NCBI GenBank assembly: GCA_038030265.1
Contig: CM075941.1
Coordinates: forward strand, 42,656,164-42,720,163
Direction: 5' to 3'
Source: Corythucha ciliata
Taxonomy: Eukaryota; Arthropoda; Insecta; Hemiptera; Tingidae
Length of the DNA stretch: 64,000 nt
A program made the position numbers and the translations under genes. This document shows positions 20,291 to 32,113 of this stretch, in pieces. Position 1 is the stretch's first letter, and every line of letters begins with the position of its first letter. The notes below the pieces were generated by a model. The model did not search any database and was not told where the DNA came from. It saw only the letters and a program-made list of their open reading frames with translations.

Positions 20291-23200
20291 GATATGGGGC
20301 CTCGTTGAAATTTCCGTTCCGGCACTCCAGGTCCCGATTGGTTGAGGTCCGCCACTGATTCACTGTAAGGCTGCAGCGGCTTCGTATGTGAGCGCCCCTG
20401 TTGGTGCGTGGAGGAACTTTCTTACTACGGGCGCGAAGTATGAAATGTGGGGAAAAAGAGAGAGAGAGAGTGGGAGAGAAAAAAACATTTATTTTCTTAC
20501 TCTTTTCATCTCTTCTGGTTCGATTTGTCTTATCCCCTCCCTCGCCTTAAAATATTTCTAAAATTTGGCCGCTCCTCGAAATTTTCCGTTCAGGGCTGTA
20601 GTCCCTCCCTCTCTATTATCTAGCCCTGGGGAACAGAAGTTACTGTACAAACAGACCCTTGAAACGTGTTCTGCGGGTGAAATAACCTCCCATTTGCCAA
20701 GAATCAAATTGAGAACCAAATCAAATCTAGTTAATCAATCAAATTGAGGAAAATTGCTATAGGGCGGCCCATCCTATCAGGGACATTTCTGATGGGTATG
20801 ATCACTCACTAGTTGCCGTTCAGGATTACGCGAGGGATCCGAATGCTTCTAGACTGCTGGAACTTGTCTTGTGTGGGTCCTGTCTCTCCTGATACAATAA
20901 CGATAAAAACAGTGCCTATAAAACTTTGTTTTATGGGAAAGTAGCCCAAAAATAACGCGTTTTTTCCAGCAGTAAGAGCACTCATTTTGTGTGGAGATAA
21001 CTCGAGCCTGTGCTTGTCTGAGAAAAAGATAAGGCTTTTGGGGTCTTTAAGGAACGTGTAATTACTCGCACGGATAGAGGAGTTCCCCTAACCTCACCAC
21101 CCTTTCTACAGCATCGCCTTCCAAGTAAAAACCCCTTCATTTTGATCGAGATTTTCTAATTAAAACAAAACCTTCGAGGAAGAAAGTTTAAAAGGACTTC
21201 ATTGTATGTTGTAAGTGCCCCTGACGTTCACCCCCTATAGAATTGCGGGGGGGGGGGCGCAGCTCTCGGTACTTGAATTAAAATATCGGGGTTAAATGTT
21301 TGGACGCATGCTAAAATACCGTCCGTTCTCCTTTCTCCCCTTTCACAGCCTCCTTTTTTGCTGTGTGCTCTTAAAAAAAAAAAAAAAAAAAAGTGTTAGA
21401 AGGGAAAGGGGGAACCGTTAAAGGTAAGTGGATCAACTTTAAAATGTTAATGAAACTCCCGAAGCTTCTTGAAGTAAACCATATAAAGGATATTGGTTTC
21501 TCTTTCTCTCTTGCTCGCTTCACGAGAAAAAAAAAAAAAAAAAATTGATCGAGGATCTAGGCTGACGGTGCTCAAAAGGGAGCCTGAAAGGTCATTCCCT
21601 TGACGATATTTTGTGAAAAGGAAAACTGGCAAATCACGGGTCTCAAGCCCCTCCACCGAAGACGACGCTGAAAGATTTTATATTTACGCTCGAAAATCGG
21701 TAAATAAAAAACCCCTACAGAGAATTTTTAGATCTTGGAAAGTTATTTACTGCTACAGGAGAGAGAGAAGCTCCGTAGCGTTTTGTTTACTTTCAATACG
21801 GTGTTGCCACCCCCTCAACCCCTATTGTGACGATCCACCGATGACGGGGAAGGGGGGGAGAGACCCTATAAAAACTCGCACTTGATTATTATTACTCGCA
21901 AGCCCGCATACTTTCGACGGGGGCAAAAAGACGTTTACCCCATAAATCGAGCGTATGAGTGTTATTGTTGGTGTGTGGGTGGTGGTGGTGGTGGTGGTGG
22001 TGCTGGTACAACAATGCCGTTTTGAGGGACTTGACAAGCAGGTGAGAAAATTGGATGTCTGGGATTTCCCGCATGAAAGAGATGAGTGGGAGTCGATTTC
22101 CCCCTTCAGACCCAATAACATGCCTTTGCATTCGCTTCTTTATAATATTTTTTAGCTTAGCATCCATCACTGTATTTTTGTTGTTCTTAAAAATTATTTA
22201 AATTTTTAAAAAAGAAGGCGGCAATATAACCGAACTATAAAGAGAATCTTTCGTAAAAAAAACAACTCATTAAAATTTTAATTGTTTTTTCTTTATATTC
22301 AAAACTAATTTTTATGTCCAAACTCTTTTAACCTTATGAAATTTATGGCGTTTTTTCTTCTTCTCCTTCATCATCAAAAAATATATTATTTAAGAGTTAT
22401 TACTTCCCTAAAAACTGCCCCCTTACCTCAACCCCTTTTCTTCGTATAGTTTACTCGACAATGGCGCCAAAAGTAGCGATGTTTAGCCCAATTACTAAAG
22501 CCATTAAAACAAAAAGGGCGCTAATTGATATCGTGGTCACGAGGGGAAATCCTTTTTCTGAATATTAGAAAAGCCTTGTCCTTGCAATGCGGCACTGTTC
22601 TGTGGTAGGTTTTAGGGGTTGGGTGGGTGGGGAGGATTAGGCCGTTGAACCCTGGCTCACATTTGTCTAAACGTGTAAATTGTGATTTCATTTTATGAGT
22701 CGTTTCATAAGGCCGTCTAAAGACTCCGTGTAAATCATTTTAAAAAAGAATTAAAAAAAAAAGGGTAGGTAACTGACATGATCAAGTGATGAGGGTTAGT
22801 AAGGATTACGCGCCTGCCTTTCAGAATAAGAATTAAAATGAAACACTCATTCGTCATGACTGTAACTTTGTCAGATTAGAAGATAGAGAACGAAAGAGTG
22901 TGGGGGAGAGAGAGAGAAAATAAAGAAAAAAAAATTAAATCACTCTGGAACAACAATATCAAGGGCAGCATGGTTTCTTCATTGCATTCCCCTCTATCTG
23001 AGCCTATTTTTACAACCTCTTTTAAGACAATAAAGTAACCTTGCATCTCGGATAATATCAGTTTCTTTGTCTTCATGGTTGAAACATTTCGAAACAAGGC
23101 GAAAATATTTCCTGGATCGTTCGGGACTTTTAAATACCACCAGCCCCGTTTTCTATGAGATATCTGTTGTGATAGCTTATAGTTATGTGAGAGTTGGCGT

Positions 23201-26200
23201 GGGGGAGAAGGGTAGGCTTATTTTTAACGATATAGAAAGTCAACCCCAAACACCATCACACGACCGAGAAAGAGGCATTAAGTCGGATTTAGAACATCAG
23301 GAGCTAGGAAATCAAACCCTCTTCAGTATCCCCAGGTGAGATACGGCACCTGGGTGGCGAAGAAAGAGTGAGGGGGTGCATTTAGACTTAAAATTCCATC
23401 CATCATTCTGGAAAAGGGGTCTCTAAATTGTAAATAATACAGTGCGACCGCAGGAAAGTGATGTGAATGGATGGGTGAGACACTCATGGATGGATGGGGG
23501 GGAGATTGTGAGTGTACAATGCGGAAAACTAGAGTGATTATTATATTACCCAAGAACTACTTTGCTTCAGTAAAAAATAGGGCCTCCTCTCCCTTTCCTA
23601 GGGTTACACTATTCTTTTCTTGAGACTTTTCCACTAGGTATTGGGTTAATGATGATGCTCCCGTTATTACTCAGAATTATGTGACACCGCTAAACAGGAC
23701 GCAGGACACTAATTTGAAATTGATGACTTAATACAAAAGATCTACTTGGTTGGAAGGTAAAAGGTAATGACTTGTAGTGTAATTATAATCTATTTTATGC
23801 CCCCACCCCCCCTTCATCACACCTACACTCACCGCTCCAACCCCACAGTACAAAGGATGTGATGCAGTGGCGGAGAGAGGGGCTCATTAGTAGTGTGTCT
23901 CTCTCGCTCTCTTCTTGTTTGAGTTTCCCTTTTACCAACAAAACGCCCCCGCACGCTCTCAAAAACTTCCCTGCAGCAGAGGCCTTTTGCGCTTATAATC
24001 TGTAAGCTTTTTAAAGTGGCTTTCATTATTCAAAAGCCTTTCTCTTCCCCATCAGCAAACCGCCCGGGACGTATCTCAACTTATCGGTTTACTTTCGTGT
24101 AAATAAAATAAAAAAACACGGCCCACCATCATCTTGTCGGCTATACAGGAAGACAAATTGAAACTACAATGATGTAAAATTAAGAAGTTTTAGGTCTATA
24201 GAACATCGCGTTCTGTAAGGCAACTCATAAATTTAGCGCCAAAACTTGCAACAAAGTTCGGGTTCATACTTGGTCCTCGGTGGCTGAATTATGACAACTT
24301 TCCCGTAAGGCTGTTAGTTAGTGGTCAGAACGTTGAATCGTTTAGTGAAAAATTACTGAGGAATTCCTAAGGACATTTACATCACTTCAAATATCTCCCC
24401 TCCCCCTCTCCTGCCGCAACCATTAATATTTTAACACCTACGTGTCTCTTGGAGTGGAGCCGACTGGTAGACGTCAGTTTTTTCTTCCGTTTTTTTTTTG
24501 TTTTTTTTTTTTTTCATCGACTGTGGTCCTTTCCAACTGCCTATGAGAACTCGGGAACACCCGGTGACGGTGATTGCGGCAAATTAACAAGAAATCCAAG
24601 CAGTTTTCTTTCATTTTTTTTTCTTCTCGCGTACCTCCTTTCATTTTTTTTTTGTTTTTGTTTTGTTCTTCCGTCTGGGCTTCTTCATACCCTCCCCTCT
24701 TCCATCCGCCCATTTAACAACGCCATTCCAGAGGTTCTTCTTCATCGCCTTATGTCAGTTCTCGTCGAGTGGATGACTTCGCAAGACCCTTGCAACTTCT
24801 CTTGGAAGTTGAAAAAAAAAAAAAGAAGTTTTTAATTGTCTTGACCTCTTGACTATGCGTGGTGTGGTCTTAAGAGGGATGATGTTCATTATTAAAATTG
24901 AGCGAGAAAGAGAAACGAGCGTACTTTCAAGATGTTTTATGTCATGTTAACAATGACAAGAAGAAGCCCTGCATGGTTCTGTTCTACTAGGATGATGTGG
25001 GTGGGGGGGGAGTTCTCTATTGGAACTTGTGTATCGTGAGGATCTCAATCGGGTCTCTCTCTCATCAAGTAGAGGAAGCCAAAGAGAAGATACACACTAC
25101 CCCAGCCTAGCCTCTCTACTTCGTTCGCAGCACAACTTTTGATCAATTTATTTTTTTTTTTTTTTCAACTTCGTGTCCTTTAGTCTCGCATGACTTTAGA
25201 TAGTCATTTTCTTCAATTCCGACTCAGTTTCACCTCCCCGTCCTCGTTCAACGCCCCGAAAAAGAAAAAAATGGTTTTAATTAATGTCATCCTCAGGTCG
25301 AGCGGTAGGGTGTTGTTAGCGTTCCAAAGTGTCTTACCGGAGATTTCACGGTAAATCATGAAGCTACGATTTTTGTGCACCGCAGGTCTTTGACTTTCAG
25401 TAGTGGTGGTGTGGTACAGTGGTGGAAAAGGGCTAAAGATTTTTTTATTGTTCGAAATAATTAACAATTTTTCAGAACGTCCTCACCCCCTCCCGAAGCA
25501 TCACATCAAACGCTCCCTCAATCCACCGCCCAACGAAGGTCAAATCAGGTTGGCGGCAGCTGTGAAGGGGGCGGGAACAAGATTGTTAAAACATCGTCAT
25601 TTTTATCGTTAATCGATTTTCTTCGCAGCACTTTTCGTCCTGTTGTATAGGATGAGAAGGTCGTGGAGGAGGTTTTTGTGAGGAAGAAGAGGGAACCTCA
25701 ATTAGGGTAGTGACATTCTCAACAATACCGCTTTTCATGTCACAATGCCGAGTGTCATTAATCCAGTCTCTTTTGCTTTTGGTAGGAAAAGTGGTTGAAA
25801 GAGTGCGGTTCGGAGGGTTCAAGGAGTACGGGGAGGGGGTAGTGATGGAATGACGGTTTGAGTGTGACGGCAGAAGGGGAAGAGCTCTGGAAAATGGGAA
25901 GCTTTTCTTCTCCTTTCATTTGCTAGAAATTTTATCTTTTGAGGGCAATCTGGGGAACTAATAATAACCCATTATTTCTGTTTAATCCATCCATTTTTCT
26001 TTTTATCAAAGAAAAAGCATGATTTTTTGAAAACATTTTTAATAGAACCTCTCGGGTTGCTTCCCGACACCGCTCCCTTCATACACTCCATCGCTCTCCC
26101 TCTCAACACGCCTTATTTCTCTTAAGGCAACCAAGAAAAATCGGAAATTATAGAAGGTGTGTGGGGGCTTAAACAGAGTCGAACCGAGCCATCGCGATGG

Positions 26201-28040
26201 TGCGCGGGGGTATGGAAAAGTAGTCACTAACTATAATTGAAGCGCCTCTCGCCTCCGGGCTATCTTATTTAAATTAACCCGAAAGCTTCCTGATGAAGGT
26301 GAGCCGATAGGCCAAAAGGAGAAGAGCCCCCACATTGCTACACATCCCACATTTCTGGGCGTCGATCTACTTTTATTCATCCTTTGCTATTCGTTTCAAC
26401 GGTATATAAAAAAAAAACAAATCCAATAGCATTAACGAAGACTTGAAGAACATTTTAGCTTATAGCTTTCTAGGTTTCGAAATTGAAAAAAGCATCGGAA
26501 ACTATCAGTTTCGTAACATTTTCCCTCTTATCTCGAAATAACTACGGCTCCCCATCACCCACCCACCCTTGGGGACATATTAACTTGCTGGCCATTTGAT
26601 TCCATCCGAGTGCCTCAAAACGATAATTGACAAAAAAAAGCGAGTGAATGACTCAGAAAGGAGCTTTCGTGCTCATAAATATCGGTTTTACTAACCGCTC
26701 CTATAAGTGAAATATCAATTTTATAATGTTCCTTGTAATTGGGAAACTGAAGAGTTATGAGACGGTAAATACTTCTCATTAGCATAAAACAAAATATTTC
26801 TTGAAGTTTTTTCTTCCCGTGTTATAGTTTTTTACTGCTTTTGATATATCTCGTGGATTTATAGCAAAAAAAAAAAAAAATTTGCGCAAACGTTAGATCG
26901 AAATGCAAGATTATTAAAAAAATATATTTGCTTTTCAGGCCGTTGTTAACAGAGTTATTTTTGCAGCCCCGGTGCGCTGTTTCTTTTTTCTGTATACTTC
27001 CTCGAATGTAACAAGTAGTCATAATTTACTTTTTATGTGCCCCGATTGCCCTGGGAATCCAGTGCCCTGGAGCTTATTCCATTAGGTTGATGGAGGTAGA
27101 TTTACTGAGATGAGCCCCGAGCGTTTCAAATAAAATGTGGCACTGTGTATACCATCATACCTCCACTCTTTTTGTATATATTTTATTTTAATCATCAAAA
27201 CAGGGAAATAATTTAATTGACGCATAAACTTCTTTAGATTTGTCCCTACTTCCCCCTTTTTTTTGGTTCATTCACTTTTTACTCGCCGTCAAAATATTGT
27301 ACTATTCAAAGAACACTATCCGAGAAATGTGTGTGATGTCGACAAAGTGGGAAATCCAGGCATTGTGGGAAATAGTGGCGAAAGAAAAATTATTTCCCAC
27401 TTTGCCTAGGCGTTGTGCACATTACCTAAGGCTGAGCAGGCATTGTGCATGCCTGACAGCACTGAAGGCAATGTGAAAATCAGCTTGTTTTTCGTGGGAG
27501 TCATAATACTGTTGATTCATTTATCATTAATTAATTAATTTGTTTGCTGGGAGGTGATATCCAAGCCTCCTAATGTACAGGATTTTACAGAAAATTCATC
27601 ACTGATCCAAAACAGGATTGTTAGCCATCATTTTTTCCCTCCGTGGATGGGTGTAAACACATGTCTCACTCTGTGTGTGTGTGTGGTGGGGGGGGGGGGT
27701 CCGGCTGTCCTCGTGGCATTGATGTATAGAGGGCCAAGCTCCGCATACTTGACGACCTAGAACATACAACAACATCCAAAACGTACCAAAGAACGACGAG
27801 GGCAGGTGGGATCTTGGAGCTCATCAATTCCAGCGTGTAGATCAGTGGCGTAGCTTGTTGAAAGTGCCCCACCCCCACCTCTTTATCAAAATAAACCTTT
27901 GGCACCCCTTTATGTCACAGTGGGCTCAGTAGCGCCGACACTAATATCGCAAAGTGTAGGCGCTACACCTACCTAAGGGTTGGGTCGTCCGTCATCGAGG
28001 AGGCGATAAATAGTTATTAGGCACGAGCCGAACACTGAAA
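20291..28040. other. gene-free stretch
   Basis: No coding region is recognisable. The stretch contains a (GTG)n microsatellite at 21968-22006, a G11 run at 21247-21257, a G12 run near 27688-27699, long A runs at 21373-21391 and 21529-21544, and T-rich tracts at 24480-24660. A CTGATGA motif followed by a GCC/GGC hairpin lies at 26291-26313. At 27340-27480 there are several copies of GCATTGTG and TTTCCCACTTTGCCT words, which recur at 31815-31945 and 32165-32205. Confidence 0.6.
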
Positions 28041-28124
28041 GAACCACCGTAAGAACTGTGACCTTGGCCTTTTATCAATTTTATCCTGGAATTAGTATAG
28101 TTTATCGCTGTTTCAATCACGTAC

Positions 28125-29430
28125 AATTGGCGTTTTTTCTCCATTTTTGTCGCGAATCAGGACTTTTTCCTCAATTTATGGCACGAATTAGAGCTTCTAT
28201 AAGCCGCGAGTTAACAGATTTCTTCATGTTGATCCGAGAATTAGCGTCTTTCACCATTTTAAACTCACTTTTCTCGAATGTATCCACAAATTATCATATT
28301 ATCTGAATGTCAGCCTCGAATTGGCGCTTTTTCCCAATTATAGCCGCGAATTGGCTATTTTCCACTATTTCAGCCATTGAATATTAGCGCGTTTTTCAAA
28401 CTTTTGGCGACTTACGTGATCCAAGACAAGCACATTTGCGCAGCTACTCAATTTCAGCCTGTTCGGCGTGTTTTCTCTATTTTCGTATTTTCTCTTTCTG
28501 AGCAGCGATGTAGCCGTATTGGTTGCCTTGAGAATTTCTGTATTTTTCCCTAATTTTGTAGGAGCCCCTATTATCAATATTAGCGGCGATTAGTAAAATT
28601 TTAGTGACGAATTTGCCTCAAGAAACCAGGAATTGGTGTTTTTTCGCAGTCAATCGCTGATTATTCTCAATTTTATAGCCGCAAATTTAATTATTTTCTC
28701 AAGTTTATACCCGAATTAGTGTACTTCTCTGTTTTAGCCGCCAGTTAGCATTTTCCCTCAATTTTAACCGTGAATTAACGTTTTTGCTTATTTTATTTGT
28801 GAATTAATTTTTTTTCTTAATTTTAACAGCGAATGGGTGTTTGATCTTAATTTTTTACTCGTGAATCAGTATTTTTTCCAATTTGTGCTATGAATTAGCA
28901 CTATTTTCTCAATTTTAACCGAGAACTTGTGATTTTTCCAACTATACCCGAATGTTAGCGTTTTGCTACATTTTATCCACAATTTAGCGCGCTCTCATAG
29001 TTTATCTGCTAACTAGCGGTTTTCCTCAATTTTAGGATGGTATGGATTAACGGGTTTCTCTGTTCTACCCGCCAATTAGCACTATCTCGCAATTCTAGCG
29101 TCTAATTTACGTTTTTATCAATTTTAGCCGCGAATTAGTGATTTGTTTCAATTTTACCCGTGAATTAGCTGTTTAATTATTTATTTTTTCCCCTATTTGT
29201 GCCGTGAATTGGCGCTTTTCCTACCCATAATGTTGCCTTCGAAACCGCCAATTGGAATTTTCTTAATTTTATTCGTGAATTAACGTTTTTGTCAATTTTA
29301 TAGCCTCGAATGGCCGTTTTTTTTTCAGTTTTAGCCGTGAATTGGTGACTTTTTCCTACACTTTATTTACGAATTAGCGCTTTTTCCCAATCCGAGTCAC
29401 TAGATAAAGATTTTCTCAATTTTAGACGAG
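28125..29430 (+). repeat. higher-order repeat, copy 1 (1306 bases)
   Basis: It starts at AATTGGCGTTTTTTCTCC and matches 29431-30734 almost base for base over the full length, for example in GACAAGCACATTTGCGCAGC and in every irregular unit. Only scattered substitutions and one- or two-base gaps separate the copies. Confidence 0.93.
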
Positions 29431-30734
29431 AATTGGCGTTTTTTCTCCATTTTTGTCGCGAATCAGGACTTTTTCCTCAATTTATGGCACGAATTAGAGC
29501 TTCTATAAGCCGCGAGTTAACAGATTTCTTCATGTTGATTAGAGAATTAGCGTTTTTCACCATTTTAAACTCACTTTTCTCGAATGTATCCACAAATTAT
29601 CATATTATCTGAATGTCAGCCTCGAATTGGCGCTTTTTCCCAATTATAGCCGCGAATTGGCTATTTTCCACTATTTCAGCCATTGAATATTAGCGCGTTT
29701 TTCAAACTTTTGGCGACTTACGTGATCCAAGACAAGCACATTTGCGCAGCTACTCAATTTCAGCCTGTTCGGCGTGTTTTCTCTATTTTCGTATTTTCTC
29801 TTTCTGAGCAGCGATGTAGCCGTATTGGTTGCCTTGAGAATTTCTGTATTTTTCCCTAATTTTGTAGGAGCCCCTATTATCAATATTAGCGGCGATTAGT
29901 AAAATTTTAGTGACGAATTTGCCTCAAGAAACCAGGAATTGGTGTTTTTTTCGCAGTCAATCGCTGATTATTCTCAATTTTATAGCCGCAAATTTAATTA
30001 TTTTCTCAAGTTTATACCCGAATTAGTGTACTTCTCTGTTTTAGCCGCCAGTTAGCATTTCCCCTCAATTTTAACCGTGAATTAACGTTTTAGCTTATTT
30101 TTTTTGTGAATTAGTTTTTTCCTTAATTTTAACAGCGAATGGGTGTTTGATCTTAATTTTTTACTCGTGAATCAGTATTTTTTCCAATTTGTGCTGTGAA
30201 TTAGCACTATTTTCTCAATTTTAACCGAGAACTTGTGATTTTTCCAACTATACCCGAATGTTAGCGTTTTGTTACATTTCATCCACAATTTAGCGTGCTC
30301 TCATAGTTTATCTGCTAATTAGCGGGTTTTCTCAATTTTAGGATGGTATGGATTAACGGGTTTCTCTGTTCTACCCGCCAATTAGCACTTTCTCGCAATT
30401 TTAGCGTCTAATTTACGTTTTTCTCAATTTTAGCCGCGAATTAGTGATTTGTCTCAATTTTGCCCGTGAATTAGCTGTTTAATTATTTATTTTTTCCCCT
30501 ATTTGTGCCGTGAATTGGCGCTTTTCCTACCCATAATGTTGCCTTCGAAACCGCCAATTGGAATTTTCTTAATTTTATTCGTGAATTAACGTTTTTGTCA
30601 ATTTTATAGCCTCGATTGGCCGTTTGTTTCAGTTTTAGCCGTGAATTGGTGACTTTTTCCTTCACTTTATTTACGAATTAGCGCTTTTCCCCAATCCGAG
30701 TCACTAGATAAAGATTTTCTCAATTTTAGACGAG
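29431..30734 (+). repeat. higher-order repeat, copy 2
   Basis: Direct tandem partner of 28125-29430. The start of a third copy (AATTGGCGTTTTTT) appears at 30735 and then stops, which suggests unequal exchange within the array. Confidence 0.93.
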
Positions 30735-30745
30735 AATTGGCGTTT

Positions 30746-31800
30746 TTTTTTCCATATGCATCACCTCTTGCCATATTCCGAGCTAGCTGGCGACGATTTG
30801 GTGTGGTGTGTTTGGTGGTGGGCCTCTCGCAGGTGTGGGTCGTTTTTTTTTAAAGAAATCTGCTAGCCTCATTGAAACCGTTTCGACGCCATTGAGTGGG
30901 TTGTGATGACTGCTGGCAGAGGTGTGGATCATAAGATTTGCCGCCGGTAGACATGAGAACTTCTTCCTTCTTCTTCGAGAAAGAAGAATAACGACTAAAT
31001 TTAACATTTAGCTGGGAGGACCCGGCTCACACGTGGTCGTGGTATACCTAGCCGCAGCATCCCCCCAGTCCCCGTTTCACCCTCAGTGTTCGTAACTGTC
31101 CTGGGGCCTTATTCCGAATGGTAGGGAAAAAATCTCGCAAGTGCGATTGCCAAGGCGGGATAATGTTATTTCTTATATGGCGTCCTTGGATCCCTCGTGC
31201 GGCATTTTCTTCCTGACCGTTCGGAATAAGGCCCCTGGTGAGCCAGATCCTTCGTGTCTCGATTTCGTCGGGCCTGATGGTTAATAGCCGGTCGTGGTGG
31301 CGGGGGGTCGTAGTGCAGGAGCATCTCCATTTCCCGACAAGGAGCGGTCCATCAGCTCCGTACTCGACTCGAATGCCGGGAGACGGACCGGTTATATCTG
31401 GTAGATGAAAGTCTGAAGTCGAAATAACGGAGACTGGATCGCACTTCTTTGCATCCGGGCGCCTCTCAAGTCTGCCGGGCGATTCCATTTTTTGATTCTC
31501 CTTGTATTTTCCGCCGGGCGCTTGAATTCATTGCCGGTATGATTCAATTTTTTGCTAGGAATCATTCCTTGACGGACGGAAAAATCGCCAAAACAAAGAA
31601 TACATATTGAAATGACCGCCGTTGGAAGGCATAGAAAGCAACTAGGCCCTCCCCTTCATACGCCTCTGCCGAGATAGAGAAATAAATACATAAATAGCTA
31701 CAATTCTCTGAGCTCGCCCCCCCCCCCTTAACATGGGAGCTATTGCCACGCCGCACCCCTGCGTACGGGCTGGATAGGGACATTAAATTCAGTAGGTAAG
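30746..31800. other. gene-free stretch, unclassified dispersed sequence
   Basis: GC-richer sequence that looks like an old dispersed element on the minus strand, with no domain I can name. An open frame at 31048-31488 (minus) is partly made of the MITE at 31103-31235 and is judged a chance frame. A C13 run lies at about 31716-31728. Confidence 0.5.
31103..31235. mobile_element. 133-base MITE with GGGGCCTTATTCCGAA ends
   Basis: The left end GGGGCCTTATTCCGAATGGT and the complement of the right end GGGGCCTTATTCCGAACGGT form a 20-base inverted repeat with one mismatch, continuing weakly inward. If the outermost G and C are left out, a 3-base CTG duplication flanks it. A 3-base duplication fits PIF/Harbinger or CACTA elements; this is not decisive. 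Confidence 0.75.
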
Positions 31801-31939
31801 TTAAGAAAAAAATAAAAACTTCAAGAACCGCAATGTGAAATCTATCACTTTGCCTGAGAATTGTTTGGCATTATTCACAATGCCTGAAAATAGCCAGGCA
31901 ATGTTCGAAATTATGAACATATTTCCCACATTGCCTAAC

Positions 31940-32113
31940 AGGGTAATGTACTCCATCTTCAAGGCATCCGCAGGCCGAAACAAATCTCTTTGTCACATAA
32001 TCACACAAAAATTCCCAACAATTTTTGTGTGATTTGACATTGTGACAAAGAGATTTTTTTTGGCCTGTGGATGCCTTGAGAATGGGGTGCATTACCCCGA
32101 AACTAGTCGGCAT
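31940..32113. repeat. long hairpin (75-base arms) ending in a hammerhead-like motif
   Basis: The arm 31940-32013 pairs with 32020-32098 across a six-base spacer with few mismatches. Directly at and beyond the right arm, at 32071-32113, lies AUGCC, UUGAGAAU, a GGGGU/ACCCC hairpin, GAAA, the palindrome CUAG, UC and GGCAU. The flanking AUGCC/GGCAU can pair as helix I, giving a hammerhead layout with two wrong core bases. The same motif is found in the element at 4091-4335. Confidence 0.75.

Larger units (their letters stand above)
28040..30745 (+). repeat. degenerate ~30-base tandem array, family 1
   Basis: About ninety diverged copies of a unit whose consensus by eye is TTTTTCTCAATTTTAGCCGC followed by GAATTAGCG. 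Unit length varies. The array contains a higher-order duplication of 1306 bases. It has no spacers and no palindromic repeats of CRISPR type, and no coding sequence. Confidence 0.9.

Noticed and set aside
24449..24835. 128-residue plus-strand frame rich in Phe and Leu that could look like membrane segments
   Set aside because: The hydrophobicity comes from T homopolymers; no start context, splice pattern or homology.
26285..26330. CTGATGA followed by a GCC/GGC hairpin as a further hammerhead
   Set aside because: The GAAA core is missing (AAAA without the G) and no helix III with UH cleavage dinucleotide is present. It may be a decayed relative, but support is too weak.
28040..30745. Regularly spaced repeats that might suggest a CRISPR array
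   Set aside because: Units are contiguous and degenerate, with no constant repeat separated by unique spacers, and the sequence is eukaryotic.
31048..31488. 146-residue minus-strand open frame
   Set aside because: A third of it is encoded by the MITE at 31103-31235 and the rest shows no domain; most likely a chance frame in GC-richer repeat sequence.
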